A stretch of DNA of 64,000 nucleotides from Trichobilharzia regenti (GCA_944472135.2 OX235270.1:43648352-43712351), one strand, 5' to 3'. Shown: positions 1 to 10,654, numbered from the stretch's first letter. Numbers and translations: made by a program. The notes: generated from the sequence alone by a model not told the origin.

Positions 1-16
1 TGGTTAAACGATACGG

Positions 17-78
17 AGTGTGGCGACTTGAACTGCCGCACATTTGTGCAAAGTTCTATGTCAAAAACAGACAGACAG
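17..78 (+). mobile_element. Tiny RTE-type LINE 3'-end insertion (62 bp)
   Basis: This is only the last part of an RTE-like 3' end, from a GTGTGGCGACTTGAACTG motif to a (CAGA)n terminus. It is flanked by a perfect 11-bp direct repeat, AAACGATACGG, at 6-16 and 79-89. The same 3' end occurs at 1179-1259, 7755-7916 and, inverted, at 39628-39710, where it sits behind a recognisable RTE reverse transcriptase. A very short, 5'-truncated copy with a target duplication is the usual product of target-primed reverse transcription. Confidence 0.85.
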
Positions 79-89
79 AAACGATACGG

Positions 90-944
90 GATCAAGGTTA
101 CGTAATAACCATAAGAGACGTGAGAGCTATTGGATGTGCTTCAGTGTCTTACATTTTCTTGCACATCATACGCCAGATGCAGACACTGCTTTTCCGATAC
201 TCGTCACAGTTCATAAGGTCTGATGATTTATAACCAAAAATGTTGGAGAGTGGTGACAAACAAATATCGGGCAGTGTTACCCTTTTTGTAGCTCTAACTT
301 CCGACAATTGAAAGACGATATCGTTTCAGAGGTTAAATGGTCACCACTTGTAGATGAGACTAACGAACATCATTGTGTTATTTGTATATATAACGATTTT
401 AAAGGAAGTTCTCTGACTGCACATATAAAAACCAGTAAACTAACTCGACCAAACATGGACAATTCAAAAAACATTTGAGCCAAGCAAACAACAAGTGAAG
501 CTAAAATTCATAGAATAGGCCGAGTATGAAGTTGTCTTGAAAAGCAATTTGTCTCAGTTCATGAAAATTAAACTCAAGGTTTTAAGTAAATATTTGAAAC
601 TGTGCATTAGCTTCAGGAAATATTTTACCAAAAATTTACCCTCTGAGTCGGCGAATACGGCTCAGAAATGAGGCTAAATTTCTGTCAATTTACACACACT
701 AAAGAATGTAGATACTAGCCAGTCATCGTAATGAACTCTACTACTACTTAACGCATACAGGATTCAACAGTAGTTCGCGGCTCCTCATAAATATAAGCTG
801 GTGCGGACGATGGTGGATAGACCTTGCTTTAGCAAGCCTGAAACGCTGGACAGATAACTTCGAAAGATAGTTTAGTAGGCTAACAATGCCAATATCCAAC
901 ATCAGTAATCACAGTATATATTGACAGATTAATACCAACCCAAC
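90..944. other. No gene recognised
   Basis: AT-rich sequence with no coding or repeat signal I can name. If the ORP9 gene (minus strand) continues past the left edge, this is intronic. Confidence 0.5.
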
Positions 945-1600
945 AAAATAAGTGTAGGTCGAAAAATAACTCCAAGTTCTCAAGTGACATACTTCCAGCT
1001 CTTTCCAGAGATGGTGGTGAGACTGTGGTCAGGAAACTAGTTGGATTTTTCAGAAATATATGGGGAGATGAGAATTTTAAATCATTGTGGATTGAAAATT
1101 TTATTGTGACGTCCATTATGGTATTAGTTGCGCCTAAAATATTGGTTTCTGCCTTGTTCTGAGAACTGTGTAAAACGTCTTCGCGTGCTACACGGAGTGT
1201 GGCGACTTGAACTGCCGCACATTCGTGCAAAGTTCTATGTCGAAAACAGACAGACAGAATGTAAAACGTGTGAGAAGTTGATTCGCGAAGAGCAGGCTGG
1301 GTTTCGTTCAGATTGTGGATGAACCGACTATGTGCTTAGCCATTGTCAGCTGCTAGAATACTGTAACACGTGTTGAAGACCGAAAATTGTTGTTTCTCGA
1401 TATTGGGGCTGCCTTCCGCTCATTCACTGCTTTTCCAAAACAATAGTGGGTTCGGACAGAGTTGCCCAGTCTCTTCATTTCTCTCTAACTTTGCCATCGA
1501 TGACATTCTGGAGTTAGCTCTGAAGGAAGTGTGTGGTGGTGGCATAGACCCGCTTTCTGGAAGACCTTTCGACCTCGAGTAGGCAGATATCCTCTAACTG
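945..1600 (+). mobile_element. Decayed RTE-like LINE, reverse transcriptase part 1
   Basis: Broken frames resemble an RTE-clade reverse transcriptase. About 975-1090 gives a DGGETVVRKLVGFFRNIWG-type stretch, 1275-1320 gives IREEQAGFRSDCG, and 1440-1570 gives a GQSCPVSSFLSNFAIDDIL stretch ending just before the place where the YADD motif is expected. Stops and frameshifts interrupt it throughout. The coding trace resumes after a SINE at 1797, so this and the later piece are one element. The copy at 45400-46860 is homologous. Confidence 0.75.
1179..1259 (+). mobile_element. RTE-type LINE 3'-end insertion (81 bp) inside the older RTE copy
   Basis: The RTE 3' end (GTGTGGCGACTTGAACTG to (CAGA)n) is flanked by a perfect 10-bp repeat, TGTAAAACGT, at 1169-1178 and 1260-1269. 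If the insertion and one repeat are ignored, the surrounding reverse-transcriptase trace continues. Confidence 0.85.
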
Positions 1601-1796
1601 TGCGTCGGTGGCACAGTGGTTAGGACTCTCGCCGACCATGCACATGGTCCGAGGTTAGATCCCCTGCCGGCGCACACCTGATATCTATGGTCGGCCTGCA
1701 AAATTTGGGCTACCGATATCCATGCTGAAAATTCCATACTTGTACCAAAAATACAGTGTGGAATCAAGCTGTAATCAAAAATAAAAAATAAAAAAA
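1601..1796 (+). mobile_element. tRNA-derived SINE, tail type 1
   Basis: The head (1601-1675) resembles a tRNA gene. It has a GCGTCGG/CCGGCGC acceptor stem, an A-box-like TGGCACAGTGGTTAGGA stretch and a T-arm/B-box region, and it is closest to tRNA-Gly. The anticodon arm is replaced by a GACCAT/ATGGTC hairpin. A unique body ends in an A-rich (AAAAAT)n tail. Near-identical copies lie at 37254-37450 (+), 57301-57495 (-) and 62803-63009 (-). This copy sits in the RTE reverse-transcriptase relic. I see no clear target duplication. Confidence 0.85.
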
Positions 1797-2210
1797 ATTA
1801 CCCAAGTCGAACTTAATCAGCTGGTAACTACTACTGTCTGCATGGTATGGGCCATCTAAGTACCAAGTACTGATGTGAGATTGGTAGGAGTGTGTACCTG
1901 CACTCTCCGTTGCAGGTGGACCGCTTGAGTTTGTCAATAAGTACGTGTACCTACTTAATTCAGTGATCGATGAATTCTCTCATTTAAAAGTGAAAGCTAC
2001 GGTGGCATATGTGAATTAGTGCCATCTCGAGCGTCGTTGCGACGTCAAGTTTACAAAGCTTCGGTAGGCGCAATCTTTTTTCTACGACAGTGAAACATGG
2101 CCTCTCAGAGATGAGAATGTGTGATTACTCTGTGTATTTGATAACCACAGTGCTCGAGCCTGAAGGCCGCAGAGTTTTACATTGCACCACTTTCTACGAA
2201 AAAGTAAGCT
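1797..2210 (+). mobile_element. Decayed RTE-like LINE, reverse transcriptase part 2
   Basis: The coding trace resumes after the SINE. About 1925-2160 reads as VNKYVYLLNSVIDEF, then FFYDSETWPLRDENV and LLCVFDNH, the region downstream of the catalytic site in RTE reverse transcriptases. Several stops are present. The 3' end is not visible here. Confidence 0.65.
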
Positions 2211-2584
2211 GAGACGCTAAGGATACAAGAATTCATAAGCATTTATCGAATAAACTTTTACAAAACATTGTTTATCTTCTGAAGGAGCTTTTACAAGGAA
2301 ATGGAAAAGTACGCTACACCATATTAGGAAACGCATTAGTCCGACAATAAAGTTACCATTCATAAGTCACATACCCAAAAACATTTAGTACTCAAGAAAA
2401 CTCCCGCTTAACTACCTTTCAACTAGTCGTAGTAATAATAGTAGTAGTAGCAGTAGTAGTTTAGTGGCTTTGGAGCAGGGATCAAGAAAACTTTATTGAT
2501 GGAATTTTTTACACCAATTTTCCTGAAGCGCACGGTAGTCTCGTCAAAAAACCTGAGCTCATTAGAAATCTAGAATATTCGTGA
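2211..2584. other. No gene recognised; short GTA-type repeat
   Basis: This stretch is AT-rich. The only structure is a short (AGT)n run at about 2431-2460. Confidence 0.5.
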
Positions 2585-4115
2585 TGTGCTTAGAGTATTG
2601 GAATATTTTGATTTCCAACTTATATCGAGGATGTCTTACAGCACCAATAGTCGGAACACTGGGGGGTTCATTAACTGGAGAAGAATGGGACAAACGATAC
2701 ACGCCGATTTTATGAAAGCTCCGAAGAATTATGATTTCACGTATGGCTCGTCGTGTGGCGGTGCTTGCAGTTGGAAATGAACACGCAGAGGTTGTTAGAG
2801 GGTTTATGAAGGATATGGATAGTTTGAATAAATTTAAGAATATGCGTGAAACTTTGGTGTATTTAACTCACTTGGACCATTCCGATACAAAAAAATTACA
2901 ACATCAAGTAGATAGTCGACAGTGGTCTCGGCATAACCTTAATACTCTTTGTTGGGCAATTGGCATCATCTGCGGTGCTATGCAGGAAGACAATGAAAGA
3001 AATTTCTTGATTGCTGTTGTTGTTATACGAGACCTTCTGGGGTTATGCGAACAGAAACGTGGTTAAGATAATAAAGCCACTGTGGAAAGCAATATTATGT
3101 ACGTTGTTACTCAATATCCTCGATCTTCGCGTGCACACAGATGATTCCTTAAAACTGTGATTATAAAGCTTTTTGAATTGATGCATGAAAAGCATGATGG
3201 TGTACAGGATATGGCTTGTGATACATTTATCGAGACTGCTCAGAAATGTCAACAACAGCTGGTGACTATACAATACGGTGAAGTTGAATTCATTGAGGAA
3301 ATTCGAAAAGAAGTTGATATAATAATAAACGATTTACAGCCACAACAAGTGCATACATTTAATGAAGCTGATGGAGTGATAATCAGTGCCCATTCGAACT
3401 CAGATGTTCAAAGCAGACACATAAAACAACTCTTTCGAGTACTTATTCAAGTTGTAAAGCAAATCACAGTGCCTGTAAATCCTTTGGACAACCCTACCTT
3501 GTTCAGCTAGGTTGTATTTATCTAGACATGTTAAAATGTCTATAAGATAATGTCTCAGAATATTGGTCAAGCTGTAGCCACTAATGGAGATCAGGTGACG
3601 AAGTAACTACTTATTCGCTGTGTGACATAGGTTAAGGTCCTAATGCATCTTTTATCTCGCTGGATAAAGAGAACTATGTACCCTGTGTTTCTTGCCAAGA
3701 ATATTGTACTTTAATTATTGCTGCGGGAGATGATCATCAAAAGAATCTTCCTTTTGTTCCAGAAGCAGAGGTTTTAAATCTGATGGCTACTCTTGTTAAT
3801 CGTCTTCAAGATCATTTTCTTCCAGCGCTCCCACAAGTTTTAGATGCCGTCCTTCAGTCTACCTTAGAGATGATTGATATGGGCTAGGAAGAAGTGCTTG
3901 AACATCGAACCAATTTCTTTACTCTTCTTCTACTTGTAAATGACCATTGCTTTTCAGCTTTAAGTCTGACCCATGATAAGTTGAAATATATTGTGGATAA
4001 AGTAACATAGGCAGTAAAACACACATTGTGACAAGTCTCAGAGACAGGCTTGAATATCCTATATACAATGCTTGTAAATGTGTCTAATGCTAAAATATTG
4101 AAGAATACTCTTCCT
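2585..4115 (+). pseudogene. XPO1: Processed pseudogene of exportin-1 (XPO1/CRM1)
   Basis: Exportin-1 is the nuclear export receptor for leucine-rich export signals. Open stretches match its central HEAT repeats in order: RGFMKDMDSLNKFKNMRETL at about 2795, NLNTLCWAIG at about 2940, LLGLCEQKRG at 3035, HDGVQDMACDTF at about 3195, DLQPQQVHTF at about 3330, YLDML at about 3520 and GLNILYTMLVNVSN at about 4050. The trace runs with no intron but has many stops, frameshifts and at least one internal deletion near 3500. It covers only part of the family's roughly 1,070-residue length. The lack of introns points to a reverse-transcribed mRNA copy. It lies antisense to the ORP9 gene, downstream of exon 4, so probably in an intron. 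Confidence 0.9.
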
Positions 4116-4784
4116 TACGTCCCTACCTTCGAGACGTTTCGTGATCGCACGTTTCTAAACGAAGTTTTGTCGGCTGTGCAGCAGAACGTAAAGATCGTTT
4201 TTTTACGTTTAGACCATAACCGACAAAGTTTGATCTTCACTTGACTAATATGGTACAGAACCAGTAGTATAGAAAAACTTGTCCTTATATTCTATTCTAA
4301 TAATCTAAGTTTTATAAATTTTATTTTATTCTGTTTTCTATGTTGCTGATTTATTCTTGGTGTGATAATATATGAAGACTTAAACATAATTATATCAAAT
4401 GCTATACTGTTTATAACTGCTTTCCTGTCTGCATTATATGAATGGAACTATTTAGATTAGATAATTTTTCTGTCCTTTTAATGCACATCAACCCGTGACG
4501 GTGCCATGGAATATCAAATTTATGAGTGAACAAATGGATAAAGCTGTTTAACAATTCCCGTCTAGAAGCTAACAAATTCTACATCCTAAACAAAATGATA
4601 AAAATGAAGAATAAAGCCTGTTTTTACCGATTTCAATACCTTTTCTTACAATTTTAGTCAGGATAAAATTTATGAAGTCATATAAGTTTTCACATCCACT
4701 TTCTACAGTTGTATAACACAAGCTCGAATTAGTGTAAAGTGAATACGACATACACACGGGAATAAGAATGAAAAGTATAATTAC
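4116..4784. other. Probable intron of the ORP9 gene, no gene seen
   Basis: An open frame of about 65 codons over 4050-4244 starts within the exportin-1 trace and then leaves it. I do not recognise the later part. The rest is AT-rich. Confidence 0.4.
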
Positions 4785-4883
4785 CTCATGCTGATCTATC
4801 AAGATTTGCAAATACGCATCTGCTTCTACTATACGACGATCGAATTCCGAAAGACAACAAGGATGTTCCAGTAAACGATTAGT
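4785..4883 (-). CDS. OSBPL9: ORP9-like gene, coding exon 4
   Basis: This 99-nt exon has phase 0 at both ends, a CTAG acceptor after a T-rich tract and a GTAATT donor. It encodes a segment containing EFDRRIVEADAYLQILIDQ. That matches the stretch just after the PH domain in ORP9 proteins, where an EADAYLQILIEQ motif is conserved. I found no further downstream exon before the left edge, so the gene continues outside the window. Confidence 0.85.
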
Positions 4884-7485
4884 CTAGAAAAAAAACGTCA
4901 AAAAATAGTCACATAACTGTTTAAACAGGTATACTAGCTAAAAGTTGAAATAGTTAAAAAAAAATTTCATTGAAATTTCATGTGGGAAAAATAAGGCCAC
5001 ATTTTCACGAAGATAAAGTTGAAGAAACATCCAGAATATCTAATCAGAATATCAGCAATACGAAGGTTAGTTAAATTAGAATTTTAAACGGTAAGAAGGG
5101 GTAATCGGTATCCAACTTGATGGACTTCCACTTTGAAAATTTTATTATCTTGGAAACCCAATGCCCACAACTCACATTTACTCATAGAATTAGAGTAAGT
5201 AAAATCGCACTATCACGTGTTCGATTTCCCTGCAAAGGTCAGACAATTCGTAACGTGTGAACTTGTTAATAGTGGAGGGTGAAAGAAATTCAGTTGAAAC
5301 GAGGATTATAACAAATGTCAGAATACTATGAATGAGTGTGGAATAAGTTTGTAACAGATATTACAAAGATATTTTTGATATAAAACGATTCACAACAACC
5401 ATAACACAGTTTTTTCAACTCGTAGCCACATTGATCGCATCTCCAAACTATGCTAGTTAATTAAATATCATCATATACACTACAGGTTAACTCATAATTT
5501 TCTCGAAATATGAGCTCCCTTCATTTCTCTAGAGCAGAGTGTAACGCACATTAATACCTATTTCAAAGAAGCTAGATGAAACTACCATCATTGAGAATCT
5601 GAGACAACCATGAAGAAAGCGCATGATATAATGGATCTGAAGTCAGGAGACAACTCCATGAAACTATGTCACCTTACTTAACGACAACACATAGACAGTT
5701 AAAACTGATTTGGAAAGTGAGAATCTGAAGCATGACTCAATAACCGCTCCCATTTATATACAATTGGCAATGAGCAGCACTTATCAAATGAATTCTAATA
5801 ATTCTACCGTCTCAGCAAGCGAGATATGGTTGGAACCAGTGACCCAGTGGTTGGCAGTTGAGTGCCTAAACCAGGGAGTCATACCTCTAGAAAACATCTC
5901 AGACGCGGTATATGATATATACAACTGAGATACAAAGAAAGAACTTATCATCTCACCTACGATGAAAAACAGTAAGGCATTGTGACAGATATTTTTCGTT
6001 TACGCAACATGAGTCTTCAAAACTATATAACGAAAGCCAAAATGACAAAATTGGCATTAACTACATATAGCTTGATGTTGATACTAGCTTTTTTTCTACG
6101 ACTGTAAAACCTCCGAGCCGAGGACATTCTATCATTACTGTTACCGCAGGATAGTAAATCAGAAATTTTGAAGCCCGAATAAGCATATGACGAATATAAT
6201 CATTTAATGCTTGAAGTAATTTTGAAACATTATCTCCTCTTACTTGGATATGTGCTACATTTACATACCATTTACTGTTTGTCTTCCTGGACACATGTCA
6301 GGAAAACAGGTAGGTAGTTATGAAATGAAAAACTGTCTTGTTGAGTTACAATCCACTTGTTTATGTTGACTCTCAGTGTGACATCAGGAAGATCAATACA
6401 CAGCAGTCCAAAATGTTGTCAGGTTTGGATAGGGACTAAGGAACACCCATTCGATAAAAATAACCCAATAAATGCATTTGCGTTCTTTGACAAAAATATT
6501 AGTAAACGCACAGACTTGTATATACGCAAACTAAAAACACTAGGTTATTTAACATATTTAGCATCCGATTGACACTAGTGATTTACTCGTGAATATTATT
6601 TAACTGTGTCTAGTCCAACTATGGGAACTGAAATAATTGAGTATATTAGTCATATTTACAGTAACAGACATTAAAATCTACACACAAAAAAACACACGAG
6701 ACCCTTTGAAGTTGCAGCTACAATTATTTTATGAATGTCGACAGGCGTAACACAACTTCCAGGCTAATTATCATTACACAATTGGTTCTGTTGACTTTCA
6801 TTTACAAATCTTCCACAGAAACGCAATTCAGCAGCATTAATTTTCGCGACTCAGTTAAGTGACCGATAGATCAGTTTCTCACTTGCTCATACTTGTTTTG
6901 AAGGCAGCTAAATAGTTTGTAGTAAATACTTCAGCAATTTTCACACCTTTTTAGTGCTTAAGGATTATGAACTACTGGTTTTCATCTTATACCAGTTTCA
7001 AAAGTGACAGTAAAAGAATGTTTAATTTCATCGTTCAGTACAGGTATTTTTAAGCACGCCATACTCATTTGTCTTGAAAGAATATTAAAGTAGATACAAA
7101 TTAAGTTGTATTTCATCAGTATGAGGTCTACTAAACTTCGTGTTGTCCTTCACTTAAAACCTGAGAGTCAAACCATAAATGACCCCATCTGTGAATGTTT
7201 ATTTCATCGTTAGCGGGTATTATAACCTGACAACAGACTTAGTAACATCTGATTTGCAAGCTAAATATTCATATCAGTCATTCGGTGATAAAATTGGACA
7301 TATACTGCACAGATTTTAAAGATGAAACCATTTAAAAGACAACTCGTCATGTCATATATTATATTGTAAAGTACGTTTAGCTAGGAAATGAAAACACTAG
7401 GCTACGTACTTGTATGTCAATCGGAAGAAAAATAAAATCCCGAAGAATTTTATGCAAAAATGAGAAGTAGCATCATATCACTAAC
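4884..7485 (-). other. OSBPL9: Intron 3 of the ORP9-like gene
   Basis: The intron is 2.6 kb and AT-rich. A minus-strand relic at about 6075-6150 (FFYDCKTSEPRTF) resembles the FFYDSETWPLRDE stretch of the RTE copy at 1797-2210, so a small RTE fragment is likely. The remaining open frames, such as 6357-6572 on the plus strand, match nothing I know. Confidence 0.6.
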
Positions 7486-7574
7486 CTGATTAAGAAGAGC
7501 ATAATTCTGTGTATGTAAATCTCTAGCCTCTTGTAAAGCATCTAACCATTTCTGGCGTTCATCTGAGTCACGAG
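7486..7574 (-). CDS. OSBPL9: ORP9-like gene, coding exon 3 (end of PH domain)
   Basis: This 89-nt exon lies between a TTTTTCTTCAG acceptor and a GTTAGT donor. It is entered in phase 1: the last G of exon 2 plus CT gives the Ala codon of ARDSDERQKWLDALQEA, the C-terminal helix of the PH domain. It leaves in phase 0. The tryptophan in this helix is the most conserved PH-domain residue. Confidence 0.9.
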
Positions 7575-8916
7575 CTGAAGAAAAAGCAAAATAACTGAAT
7601 ATGACTTCTGTACGAGTTTTGTATGCATCAGGTGCACGCAGCTTTATCTCATACATTTTTCCAGCGAATGAATGAACAGGACTAGTCGAAACATAGGCGG
7701 TGCAATAATCATTATGCTGGGAATCATTACCAAAAAGTCTTTTTGGGACTGCGGGACTACGATTACCCATTCTGTTTCGCTCGTATACTTGTCAAACTCT
7801 ATTGATTCTCTTTACTCATCTTCTTGTCTATCTTTGTGTGCTATTTGGAACGTGGCAACTCGAACTGCTGCACTTCGGTGCCAAGTTATATGTGGAATCC
7901 AGACAGAGACAGACCAGGACTGCGGATAGAAAAATTTCATCAGCTAGTTAGAAGTGAATTATGTGGACCATATTTTTTACGTGCCAGACTATGAACCATA
8001 CATATTTGATGAGGTTTGATAATGCTACCCAGTCACCTAGACTGAAGTAGGTTGAGTGGAACTTGAAACCTCGATCCACCGGCTGAAAGTGCATACGATA
8101 GGGCGCTGTCTCTTTACTCATAACACCTAGCAGTTACTACCAATTCTACAAATTAAATCAGCAGTCATGCTTGAGTTCATACCTAAACAATGACACCATT
8201 GTGTCAGGAGTAAGGTACTACCTGTTGTGCAAAGCATGGTGAATCGTATCCAACACATGATTCACAGAGAGTTGAATGAAAAAAACTGGAATCATCTGCT
8301 TCAAGGAGGTGTGAGGTAGTGATACACGACTGTTTAATTACAAAACTCTTGGCTGAAATGTGTAGACGATGGGACCATTTAGGAGTGATCACAGCCGAAC
8401 AATTGAAGGGCTAACTGGCTACAGGGCTTGTTTATTGGCTGAGATTTTTACGACAGCCTAACCAAGACTCGTGTTTTTGTCTGACTAAAACCCATCATAT
8501 TCCAATTGGTTTGTAAGTCTTTTAGAGAGAACAAGAAGCGAATGCGTATAATTTCGAGTTCTTATTCCGCTAAGCAGATATCAGAAAAGGTTGATCATTT
8601 ACGCTATCGTTTAGTGCCTCATACTTCATCTACAGAATACTTTGCTAATAGGTTAATTAAAAAGAGGCAACGATAATGAAGCACTGATAAAAACTACACA
8701 CTTAAATATAATTTACTTTTAAAATTGTGTGGATGCTTTAAGAACGAAACCGCCGTCTTTGATCATAACTGTGGATATTCACATATAACAGAGTGATTAT
8801 CAGTTTTATCGCATGAAGCCAATCAGGTAGTTAAGTAAAGACGCCATGCGTGAAAAAAGAATTATCGTCAAATTTTAGAAAAATCGAGCAGTAAAAAAGA
8901 TTTAACATGTAGTTAC
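7575..8916 (-). other. OSBPL9: Intron 2 of the ORP9-like gene
   Basis: The intron is 1.34 kb. It holds the RTE 3'-end insertion at 7755-7916. No other gene or repeat is recognised. Confidence 0.6.
7755..7916 (+). mobile_element. RTE-type LINE 3'-end insertion (162 bp)
   Basis: The RTE 3' end includes GGAACGTGGCAACTCGAACT and a CAGA-rich terminus. It is flanked by a perfect 9-bp repeat, GGACTGCGG, at 7746-7754 and 7917-7925. It matches the complement of 39628-39790, the 3' end of the RTE copy in TRMT10C intron 1. It is antisense to the ORP9 gene. Confidence 0.85.
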
Positions 8917-9046
8917 CTTGGAAATGAAATGTTTTGTGATCAACAGTAATGGTGAACGTACTGTCGTCCTCATCATCAATCCCAACCTGAGCATTTTTTA
9001 ACTTAACACATCCCCGCCTGTCACCCCGCATCATTTTTTCTTTCGA
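8917..9046 (-). CDS. OSBPL9: ORP9-like gene, coding exon 2 (PH domain core)
   Basis: This 130-nt exon has a TCTGTCTTTAG acceptor and a GTAACT donor. It encodes MMRGDRRGC, then [20 protein letters not shown], a nearly invariant signature of ORP9 PH domains. It enters in phase 0 from exon 1, so that the end of exon 1 and the start of this exon give the typical YYT-SKxKMMRG sequence, and it leaves in phase 1. Confidence 0.93.
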
Positions 9047-10195
9047 CTAAAGACAGAAATAAGAGAACGTCCTAAAGCAGTTTTAAAAAAGTCGTGAATA
9101 CATTTCAAGCAAACGACTTTATTTCGTTAAAAATATATCAATATTTTAGGGTGAATTGTGTAGAGCAGCTTATAGGAGTTTAGAATACATGTAACTTGAG
9201 AAAAGTAACGTTAATTCTTTTCAAAATGGTGGTACTTTCCATTCGTGCATATGAACGGATGACACTGACTACATGCCTTCAGAAGACAGTCATTTAACTT
9301 TAGATACAGTAGAAAATTGCACACGTACAACGCATTTAACAAAACAGACTACAAGACGCCAAAATTCGAAGTATATGGTCGAGCACTTGTATCCAAGTAG
9401 TTAGAAATGAGTCACTGGAATATGACCACAATAAAACTCTGTGTCAAGTTATGTTTGTAACCCACCTCCAGTGAATTAAAATGATCACGAATAACAAGAT
9501 CTGAACAGAAGGAATCCCAAACACCAAGGTGCAGTATTAGTTAGGCATATCGAACGAGCTTAGGAAAACTTTTGGGAGACCTATTTATACTAAGGGACAT
9601 ACGAATATAAAATTGCTGAGATCTTGTATTTTAATAAGCAATTCAATAAGTTAGATCGTATTTATCTTATGAGCAAATGAAAGGCACTAACACAAAATAT
9701 TATACGTTCGATGTTGTCATATTGTTAGATTATTCATCTTCGTTTACTAACCAATTCAATACCTCATTTATACTTATAATCCATTCGAATGGAGCATCAG
9801 AAGGCAATGTGACTTTAACAGGACCCAATACACATCTAAAAACGTTTTTCATGTTTAAACTGAAATGGTTTTACACATTGCAAAAATTAGCCACAGGACC
9901 ATTTTCTTGCAGTTACCAAAGTAAAAGTTATAAAATACATAGCTTCAACTTTTATTGGGATATATTTGGAAATAGTTGTCCTTAAATAGTCTATTAAAAG
10001 GCGGCATACGTCGAAGTCGAAATGTTTGAGGCTTGGAATGGAAATCATGTACAATACACTTGAGAGACGTGGTGAGAGCATACCAAAGTAACTCTAAATA
10101 AACGCCATATATAACAGATGGTTTACAAATTCGAAAAATGTTACCGAAAGGTACCAGACTTTGAAATAACTACGTCAGCTCAGGTTAGACAGTAC
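9047..10195 (-). other. OSBPL9: Intron 1 of the ORP9-like gene, distal part
   Basis: An open plus-strand frame at 9677-9985 (102 codons) is antisense to the gene and matches no family I recognise. I treat it as chance. Confidence 0.5.
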
Positions 10196-10209
10196 TAAAA
10201 GGTATCAAG

Positions 10210-10458
10210 TGCGTCGGTGGTATAGCGGTTAGGACGCTCGCCGACCATGCACATGGTCCGGGTTCGATTCCCGGCCGGCGCACTCCTTTACCTCACTGAG
10301 CCAGAAGTAATGCTGGTAAAGAGGAAAAGTTGGGCATGAGGCTAGCAACCCCATCCTGTAAAATTAAAAATGAACACTGCTACAGAAACTTCAAGCCACT
10401 AGCTTGGGGCCCTATGTTCCACTGGGAACGTGAAGGAAAAATTATTATTTATTATTAT
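10210..10458 (+). mobile_element. tRNA-Gly-headed SINE with RTE-like tail (tail type 2)
   Basis: The head, 10211-10282, is tRNA-Gly-like: GCGTCGGTGG, TATAGCGGTTAGG and CCGGGTTCGATTCCCGG (a T-arm with a perfect 5-bp stem), ending in CCGGCGCA. The body ends with GCCCTATGTTCCACTGGGAA and a (TTA)n tail. That end matches the 3' ends of the RTE copies at 34643-35640 (GCCCTATGTTCCACTAGGAA) and 58199-59354. A perfect 14-bp target duplication, TAAAAGGTATCAAG, lies at 10196-10209 and 10459-10472. The insertion is in ORP9 intron 1, antisense, and its right duplication ends 11 bases before the last base of exon 1 at 10484. Confidence 0.95.
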
Positions 10459-10483
10459 TAAAAGGTATCAAGACCTGACTCAC

Positions 10484-10600
10484 CGTATAGTAAGACAGGA
10501 CACCCAGACTGATATCTAAGACAAACCAACGATATTGCCATCCGTTAACGAGATTCGTCCATTTACTTAAAGGACCCTCCATCGTAAACGAATTATCCAT
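10484..10600 (-). CDS. OSBPL9: ORP9-like oxysterol-binding protein, coding exon 1
   Basis: This is the first coding exon of a lipid-transfer protein of the OSBP family. ORP9 proteins work at endoplasmic reticulum-Golgi contact sites, and their PH domain binds PI4P. The exon encodes [11 protein letters not shown], then [10 protein letters not shown], the first strands of an ORP9 PH domain, and ends at a GTGAGT donor in phase 0. I chose the ATG at 10600, a few residues before [10 protein letters not shown], by analogy with other ORP9 proteins. An in-frame ATG at 10654 would add 18 residues. Exons 1-4 give 145 codons. The coiled region, FFAT motif and lipid-binding domain must lie left of the window. 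Confidence 0.9.
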
Positions 10601-10654
10601 ATTTCCCGCATTCAGAAGCCTCCGTACTGAATGCTTACTGACTGAGAAAAACAC

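Noticed and set aside
880..1230. 116-codon minus-strand frame
   Set aside because: It is antisense to the RTE relic and the RTE 3'-end insertion, with no family match.
1601..1675. Functional tRNA gene
   Set aside because: The anticodon arm is replaced by a tight hairpin, and a SINE body and A-rich tail follow. The same head recurs at five places.
9677..9985. 102-codon plus-strand frame in ORP9 intron 1
   Set aside because: It is antisense within an intron, with low-complexity composition and no recognised domain.
10211..10282. Functional tRNA-Gly gene
   Set aside because: Acceptor stem and T-arm are good, but the anticodon arm is abnormal, and the unit has a tail and a 14-bp target duplication.
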